A DNA stretch of 64,000 nucleotides from Alphaproteobacteria bacterium (GTDB lineage Bacteria > Pseudomonadota > Alphaproteobacteria > Micropepsales > Micropepsaceae), in assembly GCA_947473475.1 (NCBI GenBank), contig CANJBZ010000008.1:1-64000 (forward strand), given 5' to 3'. This document shows positions 1 to 6,659 of this stretch, in pieces; the first letter of the stretch is position 1; each line of letters begins with the position of its first letter. A model generated the notes under the pieces. It saw only the letters and a list, made by a program, of their open reading frames with translations, ran no database searches and had not been told where the DNA came from. Made by a program: the position numbers and the translations under genes.

Positions 1-126
<126 letters not shown>

Positions 127-141
127 CCAACAAGACAGTCG

Positions 142-163
142 CTCCCCCGTAACGACGGGGGAG
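142..163. terminator. GC-rich hairpin between the IS110 tail and the hydrolase gene
   Basis: CTCCCCCGT (142-150) pairs with ACGGGGGAG (155-163) across a 4-nt loop. It lies between two convergent stop codons (126 and 174) and could end transcription from either side. There is no clear T run, so this is a structural call only. Confidence 0.4.
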
Positions 164-173
164 GATCAAACGG

Positions 174-1490
174 TCAGAAGTGGGCGTTGGCCCATTTGGC
201 GATGTAGTCGAACATGTTCTTCGCCGAATTGCCGTATTGGCCGGGCGTCGTCTCACAGGCCTTGCAGGCGGTGTAGTTCAATTCGGCGCCTTCGATGACG
301 ATGTAGTCCTTATCGGTCGCCGCCGATTTATCGAACATCAGCTCTTCATCGCGCAGCAGATGATAACCACCCATCGCCGTGATCAGCGTCGGCACCTTGA
401 TGGATTGCACGGCACAGATCGTCGAATTGTTGTTCGAGCAATGGTCGATGTCTTCGTTGGAATCCTTTGACTTTACCGAGTTGGTGCTCAGATAGGCTTT
501 GACAGTCACCATCTTTGTGCCGTCGTCAAAGGTGCGATTGCCCTTGGCCTGTGCGGGATGCGGATTTTCGACGCTTTTGACGATCTGCGTGACGATCGTG
601 CCGTCGTTCTTCAAAAACTTCTGGGGCCGGCGCGTGCTCATAATTTCCGGGATCGACGGGTCCATCTGATCCAAGCGCGCCGCGCCGGCTTGATCTGAGA
701 ACGGCACCAGCACGACGTCGTTGTCGGGATAGACGGACTGGCCGGCCTTGATGCGGGCGGCAAGCGCCTGAACCTTGGCGATCTGTTCGTTCATCACCTT
801 GGATTGCGCGGCGTAATAGCGCTTGCGGAAATCTTCGGAATATTTGGAGGCGCCATTGGGGTTGTAGCCGTTCTTCGGATCGAACGGATCGAGCGAAGGA
901 TCGACGACCACTTTGCCGTCGACGATGGTGAGCGACGGGTTTATGCCGCGCAACGCCTGCACGCCGTCGCCGGGATGAGCTTCGGCGAACAGCAGGCCGT
1001 CGGCGGGCTTCATACCCGCGAGTTCGGGACCGCATTGCGATAGTTTGTTTGCGCCCTGGCAGTAGGAGACGCCGCTTTCCGCAACCGCTTGGTAATAGCT
1101 CATCAGCGGCGAACCGCCGGAGTGCCCGAGCAAAACCACCTTGGTGATACCGGGGAGGGTGCGCGCGTGGTTCATCGCGGTCTTCACGTCGAGCGCGATC
1201 TCTTCCCAGTTCACGATGGAATCGTTGTTCACGAAACGGGTGTTGAAGCAGAAGGCGAGAAAGCCGCGCTTCGACAGTTCGCGGCAGGCGATGTTGTTGA
1301 GATTGTTCGCCGAGCGGTGCGCAATCAGGAAGGCAATGTGCGGCGCCGGGCCGGCATCGGGCTTGTAAATGGTCGCGCTGACGCGGCCCAATTGCACGAA
1401 AGCCGGATTGGTTTGGGCTGCGACCGAAGACGCGGCCAACGCCAGGGCGCCAGCCAACGCGGACCCAAGCAACCAGTTTTTCATACGCAT
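174..1490 (-). CDS. exported alpha/beta-hydrolase-like protein
   Basis: A 438-residue protein with a clear signal peptide (residues 1-25, cut near VAAQ). The core shows an alpha/beta-hydrolase beta-strand followed by a nucleophile elbow, LLGHSGGS, with Ser124 as the probable nucleophile. It also has an early AHRSANN segment and a late ALITAMGGYHLL segment of the sort that carries the acid and oxyanion loops. Cys residues near the C-terminus (CKAC) could form a disulphide in the periplasm. Start ATG 1490 is followed closely by a second Met (residue 3). No partner gene is adjacent. The fold and export are well supported, but the substrate is unknown. Confidence 0.75.
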   Translation of the reverse strand: MRMKNWLLGSALAGALALAASSVAAQTNPAFVQLGRVSATIYKPDAGPAPHIAFLIAHRSANNLNNIACRELSKRGFLAFCFNTRFVNNDSIVNWEEIALDVKTAMNHARTLPGITKVVLLGHSGGSPLMSYYQAVAESGVSYCQGANKLSQCGPELAGMKPADGLLFAEAHPGDGVQALRGINPSLTIVDGKVVVDPSLDPFDPKNGYNPNGASKYSEDFRKRYYAAQSKVMNEQIAKVQALAARIKAGQSVYPDNDVVLVPFSDQAGAARLDQMDPSIPEIMSTRRPQKFLKNDGTIVTQIVKSVENPHPAQAKGNRTFDDGTKMVTVKAYLSTNSVKSKDSNEDIDHCSNNNSTICAVQSIKVPTLITAMGGYHLLRDEELMFDKSAATDKDYIVIEGAELNYTACKACETTPGQYGNSAKNMFDYIAKWANAHF

Positions 1491-1609
1491 AAATTCGCTC
1501 TCCCCTAAACGGAGCGCGTTCTACCGCAGGCGCGAGACAACGTCGAGCCGAACGCTGGCGAATATCCGGCGTTCGGCTCGCCCTCGGCAGGCGCGGAATG
1601 GATTGAGAA

Positions 1610-1801
1610 TTAGGCGGCGCGGTCGGCGTTGGACGTTTGAAGCGGCGACGGCGCGTGCGGGCGCTCGGACTTCTTCTCGTCCTTGTACAAAATTGGCGCG
1701 GCGAACACCAACAAACCGGAAATCAGAAAAACCGGCGGCAACGTCGCCCACAAGAGCTGAACCTGCTCTGCCCAAAGAATATGGTTTGCATCCCACGCCA
1801 T
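1610..1801 (-). CDS. 63-residue single-span membrane microprotein downstream of a FixK-type box
   Basis: The ATG at 1801 is chosen over an upstream in-frame ATG (1846) because AAGGGA sits 6 nt before it. The product starts MAWDANHILWAEQ, has one hydrophobic span (about residues 17-39, rich in L, P, V, F) and ends in a charged tail (KDEKKSERPH). I do not recognise the family. A perfect TTGAT-N4-ATCAA box lies 57-70 nt upstream of the start. With the activator centred near -41.5, transcription would begin about 22 nt before the ATG. This suggests low-oxygen induction and a possible role as an accessory peptide of a respiratory complex; the role is inference. Confidence 0.6.
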   Translation of the reverse strand: MAWDANHILWAEQVQLLWATLPPVFLISGLLVFAAPILYKDEKKSERPHAPSPLQTSNADRAA

Positions 1802-1857
1802 GGCGTTTCCCTTGTATGGAATTTCTCTAACTGTCTGATGCCGCAAGGCGAACGGCT

Positions 1858-1871
1858 TTGATCTAAATCAA
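1858..1871 (-). promoter_or_regulatory. FNR/FixK-type binding site facing the 63-residue microprotein gene
   Basis: TTGATCTAAATCAA is a perfect match to the FNR consensus TTGAT-N4-ATCAA and to the FixK form TTGA-N6-TCAA. Its centre (1864.5) is about 63 nt from the ATG at 1801, which fits a class II site at about -41.5 with a short leader. Confidence 0.75.
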
Positions 1872-1944
1872 ACGGGTCTTAGCCGGACGTGGTTAGCGGG
1901 CGGGCCATTTCGCCGCACGTATCTTGCGCTCAATCGCGCAATGT

Positions 1945-1958
1945 TTGACCCAGGTCAA
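1945..1958 (+). promoter_or_regulatory. FixK-type binding site facing the 49-residue microprotein gene
   Basis: TTGACCCAGGTCAA matches the alphaproteobacterial FixK consensus TTGA-N6-TCAA and is a perfect palindrome. Its centre (1951.5) is about 65 nt before the ATG at 2017, almost the same geometry as the box on the opposite side. The two boxes are 80 nt apart and sit between divergent microprotein genes. Confidence 0.65.
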
Positions 1959-2016
1959 AACCTCTCATCGCCGCCGCAATATCCTTCATCTGCCAAATAT
2001 GCAGGGAGATTGTGCA

Positions 2017-2166
2017 ATGAGTGACATCGTCCACACCAGTCATCCGTCAACGGATGAAAAGAAAAGCGGCATGAATTTTTACGTGCTCGGCGCAGTCGTT
2101 CTCGCGATGGCCGCGTTGCTGGCTTATCAGATGTTCGGCTGCGCGGGTTGCTACGCGCCGATCTAA
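2017..2166 (+). CDS. 49-residue single-span membrane microprotein downstream of a FixK-type box
   Basis: Start ATG 2017 is set by AGGGAGA 7-8 nt upstream; longer in-frame starts have no ribosome site and would run through the FixK box. The protein has a polar N-terminus (MSDIVHTSHPSTDEKK), one membrane span (about residues 19-38) and a short exposed tail, FGCAGCYAPI, with two cysteines three residues apart. The C-x2-C tail could bind a metal or form a disulphide. The family is not recognised. The divergent neighbour is another FixK-box microprotein, which suggests joint use under oxygen limitation. Confidence 0.6.
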   Translation: MSDIVHTSHPSTDEKKSGMNFYVLGAVVLAMAALLAYQMFGCAGCYAPI

Positions 2167-2312
2167 GCCGCCCGTCTCAAAGAGAGACGTTGAATGTCAT
2201 GCCCTCTCCACTTCCGGTTCCCCTGGCGCCGGAGAGGGTGGATACGGGATGGAATAGTTTCGCGTAGATTTAAAGCAGCGTCATAACGACAGGCTTTGGG
2301 GCTTTCCCCCGC

Positions 2313-2341
2313 AAAACCCTCTCCCCCCGGAAGAGGGTTTT
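2313..2341. terminator. bidirectional hairpin terminator
   Basis: AAAACCCTCT and AGAGGGTTTT form a perfect 10-bp stem around a C/G-rich loop. A T-rich tail follows on the plus strand (TTTTATTTT) and TTTT on the minus strand. It lies between the 49-residue gene and the convergent DUF6152 gene. Confidence 0.7.
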
Positions 2342-2351
2342 ATTTTGTCTG

Positions 2352-2768
2352 TCAGGGCGCCTTGGGAACCGGCAGCCGCGCGGCCTGGGCCTGGAGCTTG
2401 CGACCGTCGGCGAGCGTCGCGGTGAGAAGTTCGCCGCCGCGCGAGCCATCGCGCAAGGGGTGGAATTCGATCGAAATCTTATCGCCGGGATGGACAATGT
2501 CCGACCGCCAGCCGCCGCTCATCGCCTGCTGCACCGCCTGCATCTCAAGCGACCATTCCACGATCTTACCAGTATCGTCGGGCGCCATGACGTGAATCCA
2601 GACATGGGGATTGGTCCATTCCAGTTCCTTCACCGTGCCGGCCTTGGTGATCGTCTTATCGGGATCGAACATCGCAAAGGAATGATGGGCGAAAGCCTGA
2701 CCTGCCAGCAGCACGCCGCCAAAACCGGCGGCAAGGCTTACCAATCGAGAAAACGCAAGCGTCATCAT
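2352..2768 (-). CDS. DUF6152-family exported protein
   Basis: A 138-residue protein with a signal peptide ending near QAFA, after which the mature protein begins HHSFAMFD. This N-terminal HHSFA motif followed by a KAGTVKELEWTNPHVWIHV strand is typical of the DUF6152 family of small secreted beta proteins. The paired histidines at the mature N-terminus suggest a metal-binding site, but the function is unknown. A second DUF6152 member is at 36,711-37,094. GGGAGCC precedes the tandem ATG ATG start. Confidence 0.75.
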   Translation of the reverse strand: MMTLAFSRLVSLAAGFGGVLLAGQAFAHHSFAMFDPDKTITKAGTVKELEWTNPHVWIHVMAPDDTGKIVEWSLEMQAVQQAMSGGWRSDIVHPGDKISIEFHPLRDGSRGGELLTATLADGRKLQAQAARLPVPKAP

Positions 2769-2861
2769 AGGCTCCCGGGAAATGCGAGTGGCTAGGACAT
2801 TGGTCGTATTGCCTATATAATATCACCTTCCGGAACATCGCGCGATATGTTGGAGGGAACG

Positions 2862-3497
2862 ATGCGTGGACTGGCCCTGGCGGTTGCGGCGCTTATGGTT
2901 TCTGCGGTCCCGGCGCATGCCGCCTGGCAATATTATTCCTGCGCGTCGGACAATTTCGCCTCGCAATTCCCCGATGCCCCCAAAATGGAAACCGGCCACC
3001 TCTCCATGCCCCGGCATGGACTGGCGCTCTCGGCCCATAATTACACGGCGACCGTGGACAACATCGTTTACCGCGTCACGGTCGCCGATTATTCGGATCG
3101 CGCGGCGGATGGCGCCAGCATCATGGAAGAAGCGATCTTTCAGTACACCGAAGCCGACGATCATGGCGCGCGGAACGGCAAGATCGTTGGCAACGAGACC
3201 ACGCGTATCGAGCCCGTCGGACGCGGCGCGACCTATGGCCGGCGCATCGCCATGGACCTGCCGAACAATGGCGGGCGCAATGTTACGGCCTTCTACTTCC
3301 GCGACGGCAAGCTCTATGAGCATTCCGTTGTGATTCTTCCGGCCAACGGCGATTACAATTCGCCCTACGCCTCGCGGTTCGTGGATTCGCTGGTGTTCAA
3401 TCTCAGCCGCTTGCCCGAAGAAGCCGGCGGCCCGGTGCCGAACATCCAGGGCTGCGGCACTCAGGTGACGCCGTTCACCTTCAAGCCCGCTCGCTGA
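2862..3497 (+). CDS. secreted protein of unknown function
   Basis: Start ATG 2862 is chosen because GGAGGG lies 5 nt upstream; an ATG at 2847 would place the ribosome site inside the gene. The 211-residue product has a signal peptide cut near AHAA. The mature part begins WQYYSCASDNFASQFPDAPK and contains YRVTVADYSDRAADG. This arrangement (Cys, F-P-D-x-P, YxVTxADY) resembles the N-terminal 150 residues of the large exported protein at 23,020-25,128 (NCQWHVAAIFPDQPS, YSVTIADFTN). The two probably share a domain of unknown role. Confidence 0.65.
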   Translation: MRGLALAVAALMVSAVPAHAAWQYYSCASDNFASQFPDAPKMETGHLSMPRHGLALSAHNYTATVDNIVYRVTVADYSDRAADGASIMEEAIFQYTEADDHGARNGKIVGNETTRIEPVGRGATYGRRIAMDLPNNGGRNVTAFYFRDGKLYEHSVVILPANGDYNSPYASRFVDSLVFNLSRLPEEAGGPVPNIQGCGTQVTPFTFKPAR

Positions 3498-3498
3498 G

Positions 3499-4029
3499 CT
3501 AGCCTAGGCGGACTGCCTGGGCCGTGACCGGGTGATCGATGCGCGGGCGCATGACCTCTCCGGCCAGCGACACCAAAGCGTTGGATCGCAGTCCTAATCC
3601 CAGCACGCGCTTGGTATCCACCGGACCGGGAAAGCGCACGCGGCCGGGCGGCAGGCGGGTAAATCCGGCCTTCGCGTAATAGGGCTCGTCGCCGACCAGC
3701 ACGATGGCCTCGTAATCGAGCTTTTTCGCTTCTTCGATGCCGCGCTGCATGAGGCCGATACCGATTCCGCGCCCGCGCAATTTCGGCTCGACGGCCAGCG
3801 GGCCGAGCAGCAGGCACAAAGAGGCGCCTATGCGGACGGGCCAGAAGCGCACAGAGCCGGTCAGGGCGTGTACGTCGTCTTCCGAGACAAAGGACAGCCG
3901 CGCGTCGGGCGCAACCCCTTCACGCAGGCGGTATGCCGTCTTGGCAAAGCGCCCCGGTCCGAACCCCATATCGACCAGACGGTCGATCGCCGCACGGTCG
4001 GCGTCCTGTTCCTGACGGATGATCCACAT
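3499..4029 (-). CDS. GNAT-family N-acetyltransferase (YhbS-like)
   Basis: A 176-residue protein starting MWIIRQEQDADRAAI, with AGGGG upstream of ATG 4029. It has the GNAT layout: a central strand LLLGPLAVEPKLRGRGIG, where RGRGIG is the acetyl-CoA pyrophosphate loop (R/Q-x-x-G-x-G/A), followed by a helix (GLMQRGIEEAKKL) and a VLVGDEPYYAKAGF strand-loop. The GDEPYY-x-x-x-GF signature is typical of the YhbS group. The gene converges tightly with the secreted protein gene ending at 3497. The substrate is unknown. Confidence 0.8.
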   Translation of the reverse strand: MWIIRQEQDADRAAIDRLVDMGFGPGRFAKTAYRLREGVAPDARLSFVSEDDVHALTGSVRFWPVRIGASLCLLLGPLAVEPKLRGRGIGIGLMQRGIEEAKKLDYEAIVLVGDEPYYAKAGFTRLPPGRVRFPGPVDTKRVLGLGLRSNALVSLAGEVMRPRIDHPVTAQAVRLG

Positions 4030-4179
4030 GGCGCCCCTATAACCCGAATGCGTGATCGCTTTCCACCCGCCCAACCGAACCTATGGTTGTACGCTTTCAC
4101 CGTTTGCTAACCATAGAGCTTCTAAAAACTCCACGGGGGACAGCGCCAAGTTTGGCGCTACTGGCACGTATTTCGATCG

Positions 4180-4713
4180 ATGAAGGCGAAAATCAATCAG
4201 GCAGGCCTTGCGCAATTGAGCGTCCTCCTCATCGAGGACAACAACCATATGCGCATTCTGTTGCGTACGCTTCTGAAAGCCTTCGGCATTCGCGACATTC
4301 AAGAATGCGCGGAGGGCGGCGCAGCCCTCGAATCCTTGCAGTTGAGAATGCCCGATTTCGTCGTAGTGGATCTGGCGATGGCGCCAATGGACGGGCTTCA
4401 ATTCACACGCGCCGTCCGCAGTTCCGAAGACCAGATGTTGTCCGTACTGCCGATCATCATGTGCACCGGCTATACGGAGCGGCGCCGGGTCGAGGCGGCG
4501 CGCGATGCCGGCGTAACGGAAATTGTCGCCAAACCGGTTACACCTGCCAAACTCTTTCAACGCATTGAAGAGATCGTGTTGCGTCCCCGGTCGATTGTTC
4601 GGACCCCGACCTACAACGGGCCCAGCCGGCGGCGGCACAACTCGCCCGATTATCTCGGCCCATGGCGGCGGCAGGACGATACGGACCGGGGGCGCGAAAC
4701 TGTCGCTTTGTAG
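4180..4713 (+). CDS. single-domain response regulator (CheY-like receiver with a basic tail)
   Basis: Residues 13-135 form a receiver domain. They carry the acidic pocket (LLIEDNN, D20), the phosphoacceptor Asp64 (VVVDLAM), Thr96 (MCTGYT) and Lys118 (VAKPVT). No output domain follows, only a 40-residue arginine-rich tail (SRRRHNSPDYLGPWRRQ). The position just upstream of motA in the same direction suggests a link to motility, although a hairpin (4745-4771) separates them. The family also includes receivers that act as phosphate sinks or bind partner proteins. No kinase gene is nearby. Confidence 0.85.
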   Translation: MKAKINQAGLAQLSVLLIEDNNHMRILLRTLLKAFGIRDIQECAEGGAALESLQLRMPDFVVVDLAMAPMDGLQFTRAVRSSEDQMLSVLPIIMCTGYTERRRVEAARDAGVTEIVAKPVTPAKLFQRIEEIVLRPRSIVRTPTYNGPSRRRHNSPDYLGPWRRQDDTDRGRETVAL

Positions 4714-4744
4714 CGTTCGTCTTCGCCCTTTCTTAAACATGCCG

Positions 4745-4771
4745 CCGGGCCGTTAAACGCAAACGGCCCGG
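4745..4771 (+). terminator. hairpin after the response regulator gene
   Basis: CCGGGCCGTT (4745-4754) pairs with AACGGCCCGG (4762-4771) around a 7-nt loop, 32 nt after the stop codon. No T tract follows, so it may be a weak or factor-assisted terminator. Confidence 0.5.
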
Positions 4772-4892
4772 ATAAGCCTCTCATTTCATGCCTCTTTAAG
4801 CTGTCCCTTTAATAGTGACGGCATTGGACAAGAACGCGCCAGGCCTTGGGCTTGCGCGCGTCGGGGTGTGAAGAGCAAAGGCCGGAAGACGC

Positions 4893-5762
4893 ATGTTTCA
4901 GATTATCGCGATTGTGCTTTTGTTCGGTATGGTCTTCGGTGGCTACGTCATTTCGGGCGGCCATTTCGAAGTCATTCTGGAATCTCTGCCGCATGAAATG
5001 ATCGAAATCGGCGGCGCCGCCGTTGCGGCTATGCTGCTTGGAAACTCCATTGGCGACGTTAAGAAAACCGTCGGCGAAATCGGCAAGGCCTTCGCCGGTC
5101 CCAAGTGGAAAAAGAGCGACTATAACGATCTGCTCTGCCTTCTCTTCCTGCTGACCAAGACGATGAAGATGAAGGGCATGATCGCGCTCGAAGCGCATAT
5201 CGAAAACCCCCACGATTCTTCGATCTTCAAACGTTTTCCGAGAATCGCCAAAGATCATTTCGCGCTCGATTTCATTTGCGACACGCTGCGCATGATGACC
5301 ATGAGCCTGGAAGACCCGCATCAGGTCGAATCCGCAATGGAAAAGCAGCTCGAAAAGCACCATCACGAAGCGCTGGTGTCGTCCACCGCGCTTCAGAGCA
5401 TGGCGGATGGGTTGCCGGCTCTGGGCATCGTGGCCGCGGTGTTGGGCGTTATCAAAACCATGGGCTCGATCACCGAACCGCCGGAAGTCCTGGGCGGTAT
5501 GATCGGCGGCGCTCTCGTGGGCACCTTTATGGGTGTGTTTTTGGCGTACGGTTTGATTGGCCCGATCTCGACCCGGATCAAAGGCATCGTCGATGAAGAC
5601 GGCCAGTTCTACAAAGTAATCCAGGACATCCTGGTCGCCCATCTGCACGGCAATTCGGCGCAAGTTTCGGTGGAAATCGGCCGTGGCAGCGTGCCGTCGT
5701 CCTCGCAGCCCAGCTTCCAGCAATTGGAACAGTCGCTGAACGCTATCCCGTCCGACGGCTAG
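4893..5762 (+). CDS. motA: flagellar motor stator protein MotA
   Basis: A 289-residue inner-membrane protein with four hydrophobic segments (about 1-20, 36-52, 168-190, 200-222) and a large cytoplasmic loop between the second and third. That loop contains MIALEAHIENP and the FICDTLRMM region typical of MotA. The ALGIVAAVLGVIKTMG segment holds the conserved proline region of the proton channel. MotA works with MotB, which is not in the window. Upstream, AGGCCTTGGGCTTGC (4841-4855) has GG and GC at sigma-54 spacing but is a weak match. The 3' end overlaps a small minus-strand frame by 20 nt. Confidence 0.93.
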   Translation: MFQIIAIVLLFGMVFGGYVISGGHFEVILESLPHEMIEIGGAAVAAMLLGNSIGDVKKTVGEIGKAFAGPKWKKSDYNDLLCLLFLLTKTMKMKGMIALEAHIENPHDSSIFKRFPRIAKDHFALDFICDTLRMMTMSLEDPHQVESAMEKQLEKHHHEALVSSTALQSMADGLPALGIVAAVLGVIKTMGSITEPPEVLGGMIGGALVGTFMGVFLAYGLIGPISTRIKGIVDEDGQFYKVIQDILVAHLHGNSAQVSVEIGRGSVPSSSQPSFQQLEQSLNAIPSDG

Positions 5763-5925
5763 TCGTCGTCCTGTCGACGGCGGCGTGACCGATCGCCGAG
5801 AGGAAGGTTGCGAAGGCCCCCGCGAGGATACCTACGGGGATGGCATAGAGCACGTCCATGTCCGATCCGGTCACGACGATCGTCGTGACGCAGAGCCCGG
5901 TCCATTGCGCGAGATTGAGCCGCAT
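5743..5925 (-). CDS. small two-span membrane protein, hypothetical
   Basis: A 60-residue frame preceded by AAGGGAA 6 nt before the ATG. It begins MRLNLAQWTGLCVTTIVVTG and has two short hydrophobic stretches (about 8-20 and 24-47), ending in an RTTTSRRTG tail. No family is recognised. Its end overlaps the end of motA on the other strand by 20 nt, which is unusual but possible. The good ribosome site and hydrophobic pattern are the only support. Confidence 0.4.
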   Translation of the reverse strand: MRLNLAQWTGLCVTTIVVTGSDMDVLYAIPVGILAGAFATFLSAIGHAAVDRTTTSRRTG

Positions 5926-6115
5926 GTTTTTCCCTTACCCGTAGGAAAGCACTCTAGCTGCTGAACGGGTTTGGCTGAAGACGATGCTTAAGGAAAGGTT
6001 AATGCGGCTCCTGACGCGCGGGGATACGGATCGGCCTCCGCCCCCTCCGTCGCGCTGCGCGCGCAACCACCCCCGCTGCGCTGCGCTCCGCAGGGGAGGA
6101 GCAAATTGAAACAAG

Positions 6116-6143
6116 AAGGGCCCGCGCGTTGGCGCGAGCCCTT
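6116..6143 (-). terminator. terminator of the miniature rreB-like transcript
   Basis: On the minus strand, AAGGGCTCGCGC pairs with GCGCGGGCCCTT (one mismatch in the upper stem) across a 4-nt loop, followed by CTTGTTTC. It lies 45 nt after the TAG of the 22-codon gene and would end a transcript of about 175 nt. Confidence 0.6.
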
Positions 6144-6187
6144 CCATTGTCTACCGCTACACTCAGACCAGCGGGAAAACCGTCGTG

Positions 6188-6256
6188 CTATGCGCCGATT
6201 ACTCCGGCGCAGGCGACGACCCAGCTAGCTGACCTCGGATGAAGACAATGAGACAC
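6188..6256 (-). CDS. 22-codon microprotein gene with extended Shine-Dalgarno (rreB/rreR-like)
   Basis: GTG start at 6256, stop TAG at 6188-6190; the peptide reads MSHCLHPRSA then SWVVACAGVIGA. The core AGGAGG is 7 nt from the GTG, and the whole 17 nt from 6272 to 6256 is complementary to the 3' end of alphaproteobacterial 16S rRNA. This combination of extended site, GTG start, very short frame, and own promoter and terminator matches the published rreB gene of Bradyrhizobiaceae (14 codons) and rreR of the Rhodobacter lineage (18 codons). In that system the over-strong site and GTG limit translation. That the same control applies here is inference. Confidence 0.7.
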   Translation of the reverse strand: MSHCLHPRSASWVVACAGVIGA

Positions 6257-6272
6257 TGGATCACCTCCTTTC
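6256..6272 (-). promoter_or_regulatory. 17-nt extended Shine-Dalgarno sequence
   Basis: Minus-strand GAAAGGAGGTGATCCAG is the full complement of CTGGATCACCTCCTTTC, the 3' tail of 16S rRNA. Normal ribosome sites pair over 4-8 nt. The last base of the pairing region is the G of the GTG start codon. Confidence 0.8.
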
Positions 6273-6290
6273 GTAAGTTGCGGAAACCAA

Positions 6291-6319
6291 AAGGTAGGAA
6301 GCAACGCGCCAAATGGCAA
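6291..6319 (-). promoter_or_regulatory. candidate housekeeping promoter of the miniature transcript
   Basis: TTGCCA (6319-6314) and TACCTT (6296-6291) are separated by exactly 17 nt on the minus strand. Initiation near 6284 would give a leader of about 28 nt before the GTG and place the whole ribosome site in the transcript. Confidence 0.45.
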
Positions 6320-6414
6320 CGGCGTACGCAGCAGGTTCTGTAAATTTATCGCCACCCCGCGCCCCCTTCGTCGCGCTTTGCGCGCCACTCCCCCCGCGAG
6401 CGGGGGAAGAAAGG

Positions 6415-6579
6415 TTAGTGGATATTCCCGACAAGCTTGTTCCAGGCCTGCTGGGCTTGGCGTTCGCTTAATTCGGCGAGTTCGCCACACTCCTGACGGG
6501 CGCCCAGGCGGACGAATTCACGGAACCAGACGGCTTGGCGCCGCAGCATCTGGACGTCGCGCATCTGCGTGGCGTGCAT
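6415..6579 (-). CDS. 54-residue hypothetical protein
   Basis: ATG 6579 follows CAGGGAAT at good spacing. The 54 residues begin MHATQMRDVQMLRRQAVWFR and contain two amphipathic helical stretches (RREAV-like and ELAELSERQAQQAWNKLV). There is one cysteine and no signal peptide or membrane span. It lies 80 nt downstream of ilvA in the same direction and may be read through from it; AACTCTC/GAGAGTT (6610-6633) could form a weak hairpin between them. The family is not recognised. Confidence 0.45.
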   Translation of the reverse strand: MHATQMRDVQMLRRQAVWFREFVRLGARQECGELAELSERQAQQAWNKLVGNIH

Positions 6580-6659
6580 GGTGGGATTCCCTGTGGACTC
6601 GCCGTGATAACTCTCCAGTCCCCCAGAGAGTTCCGTCCACGCGCCAGCATTGCAAAATG

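Noticed and set aside
4790-4815. TTTAAGCTGTCCCTTTAAT as a CtrA site before motA.
   Set aside because: The two TTAA units are 9 nt apart instead of 7.
6256-6272. Plus-strand match to the 3' end of 16S rRNA (CTGGATCACCTCCTTTC), which could suggest an rRNA fragment.
   Set aside because: The match stops at 17 nt and no further 16S sequence lies upstream. On the minus strand it is a complete ribosome-binding site before a start codon.
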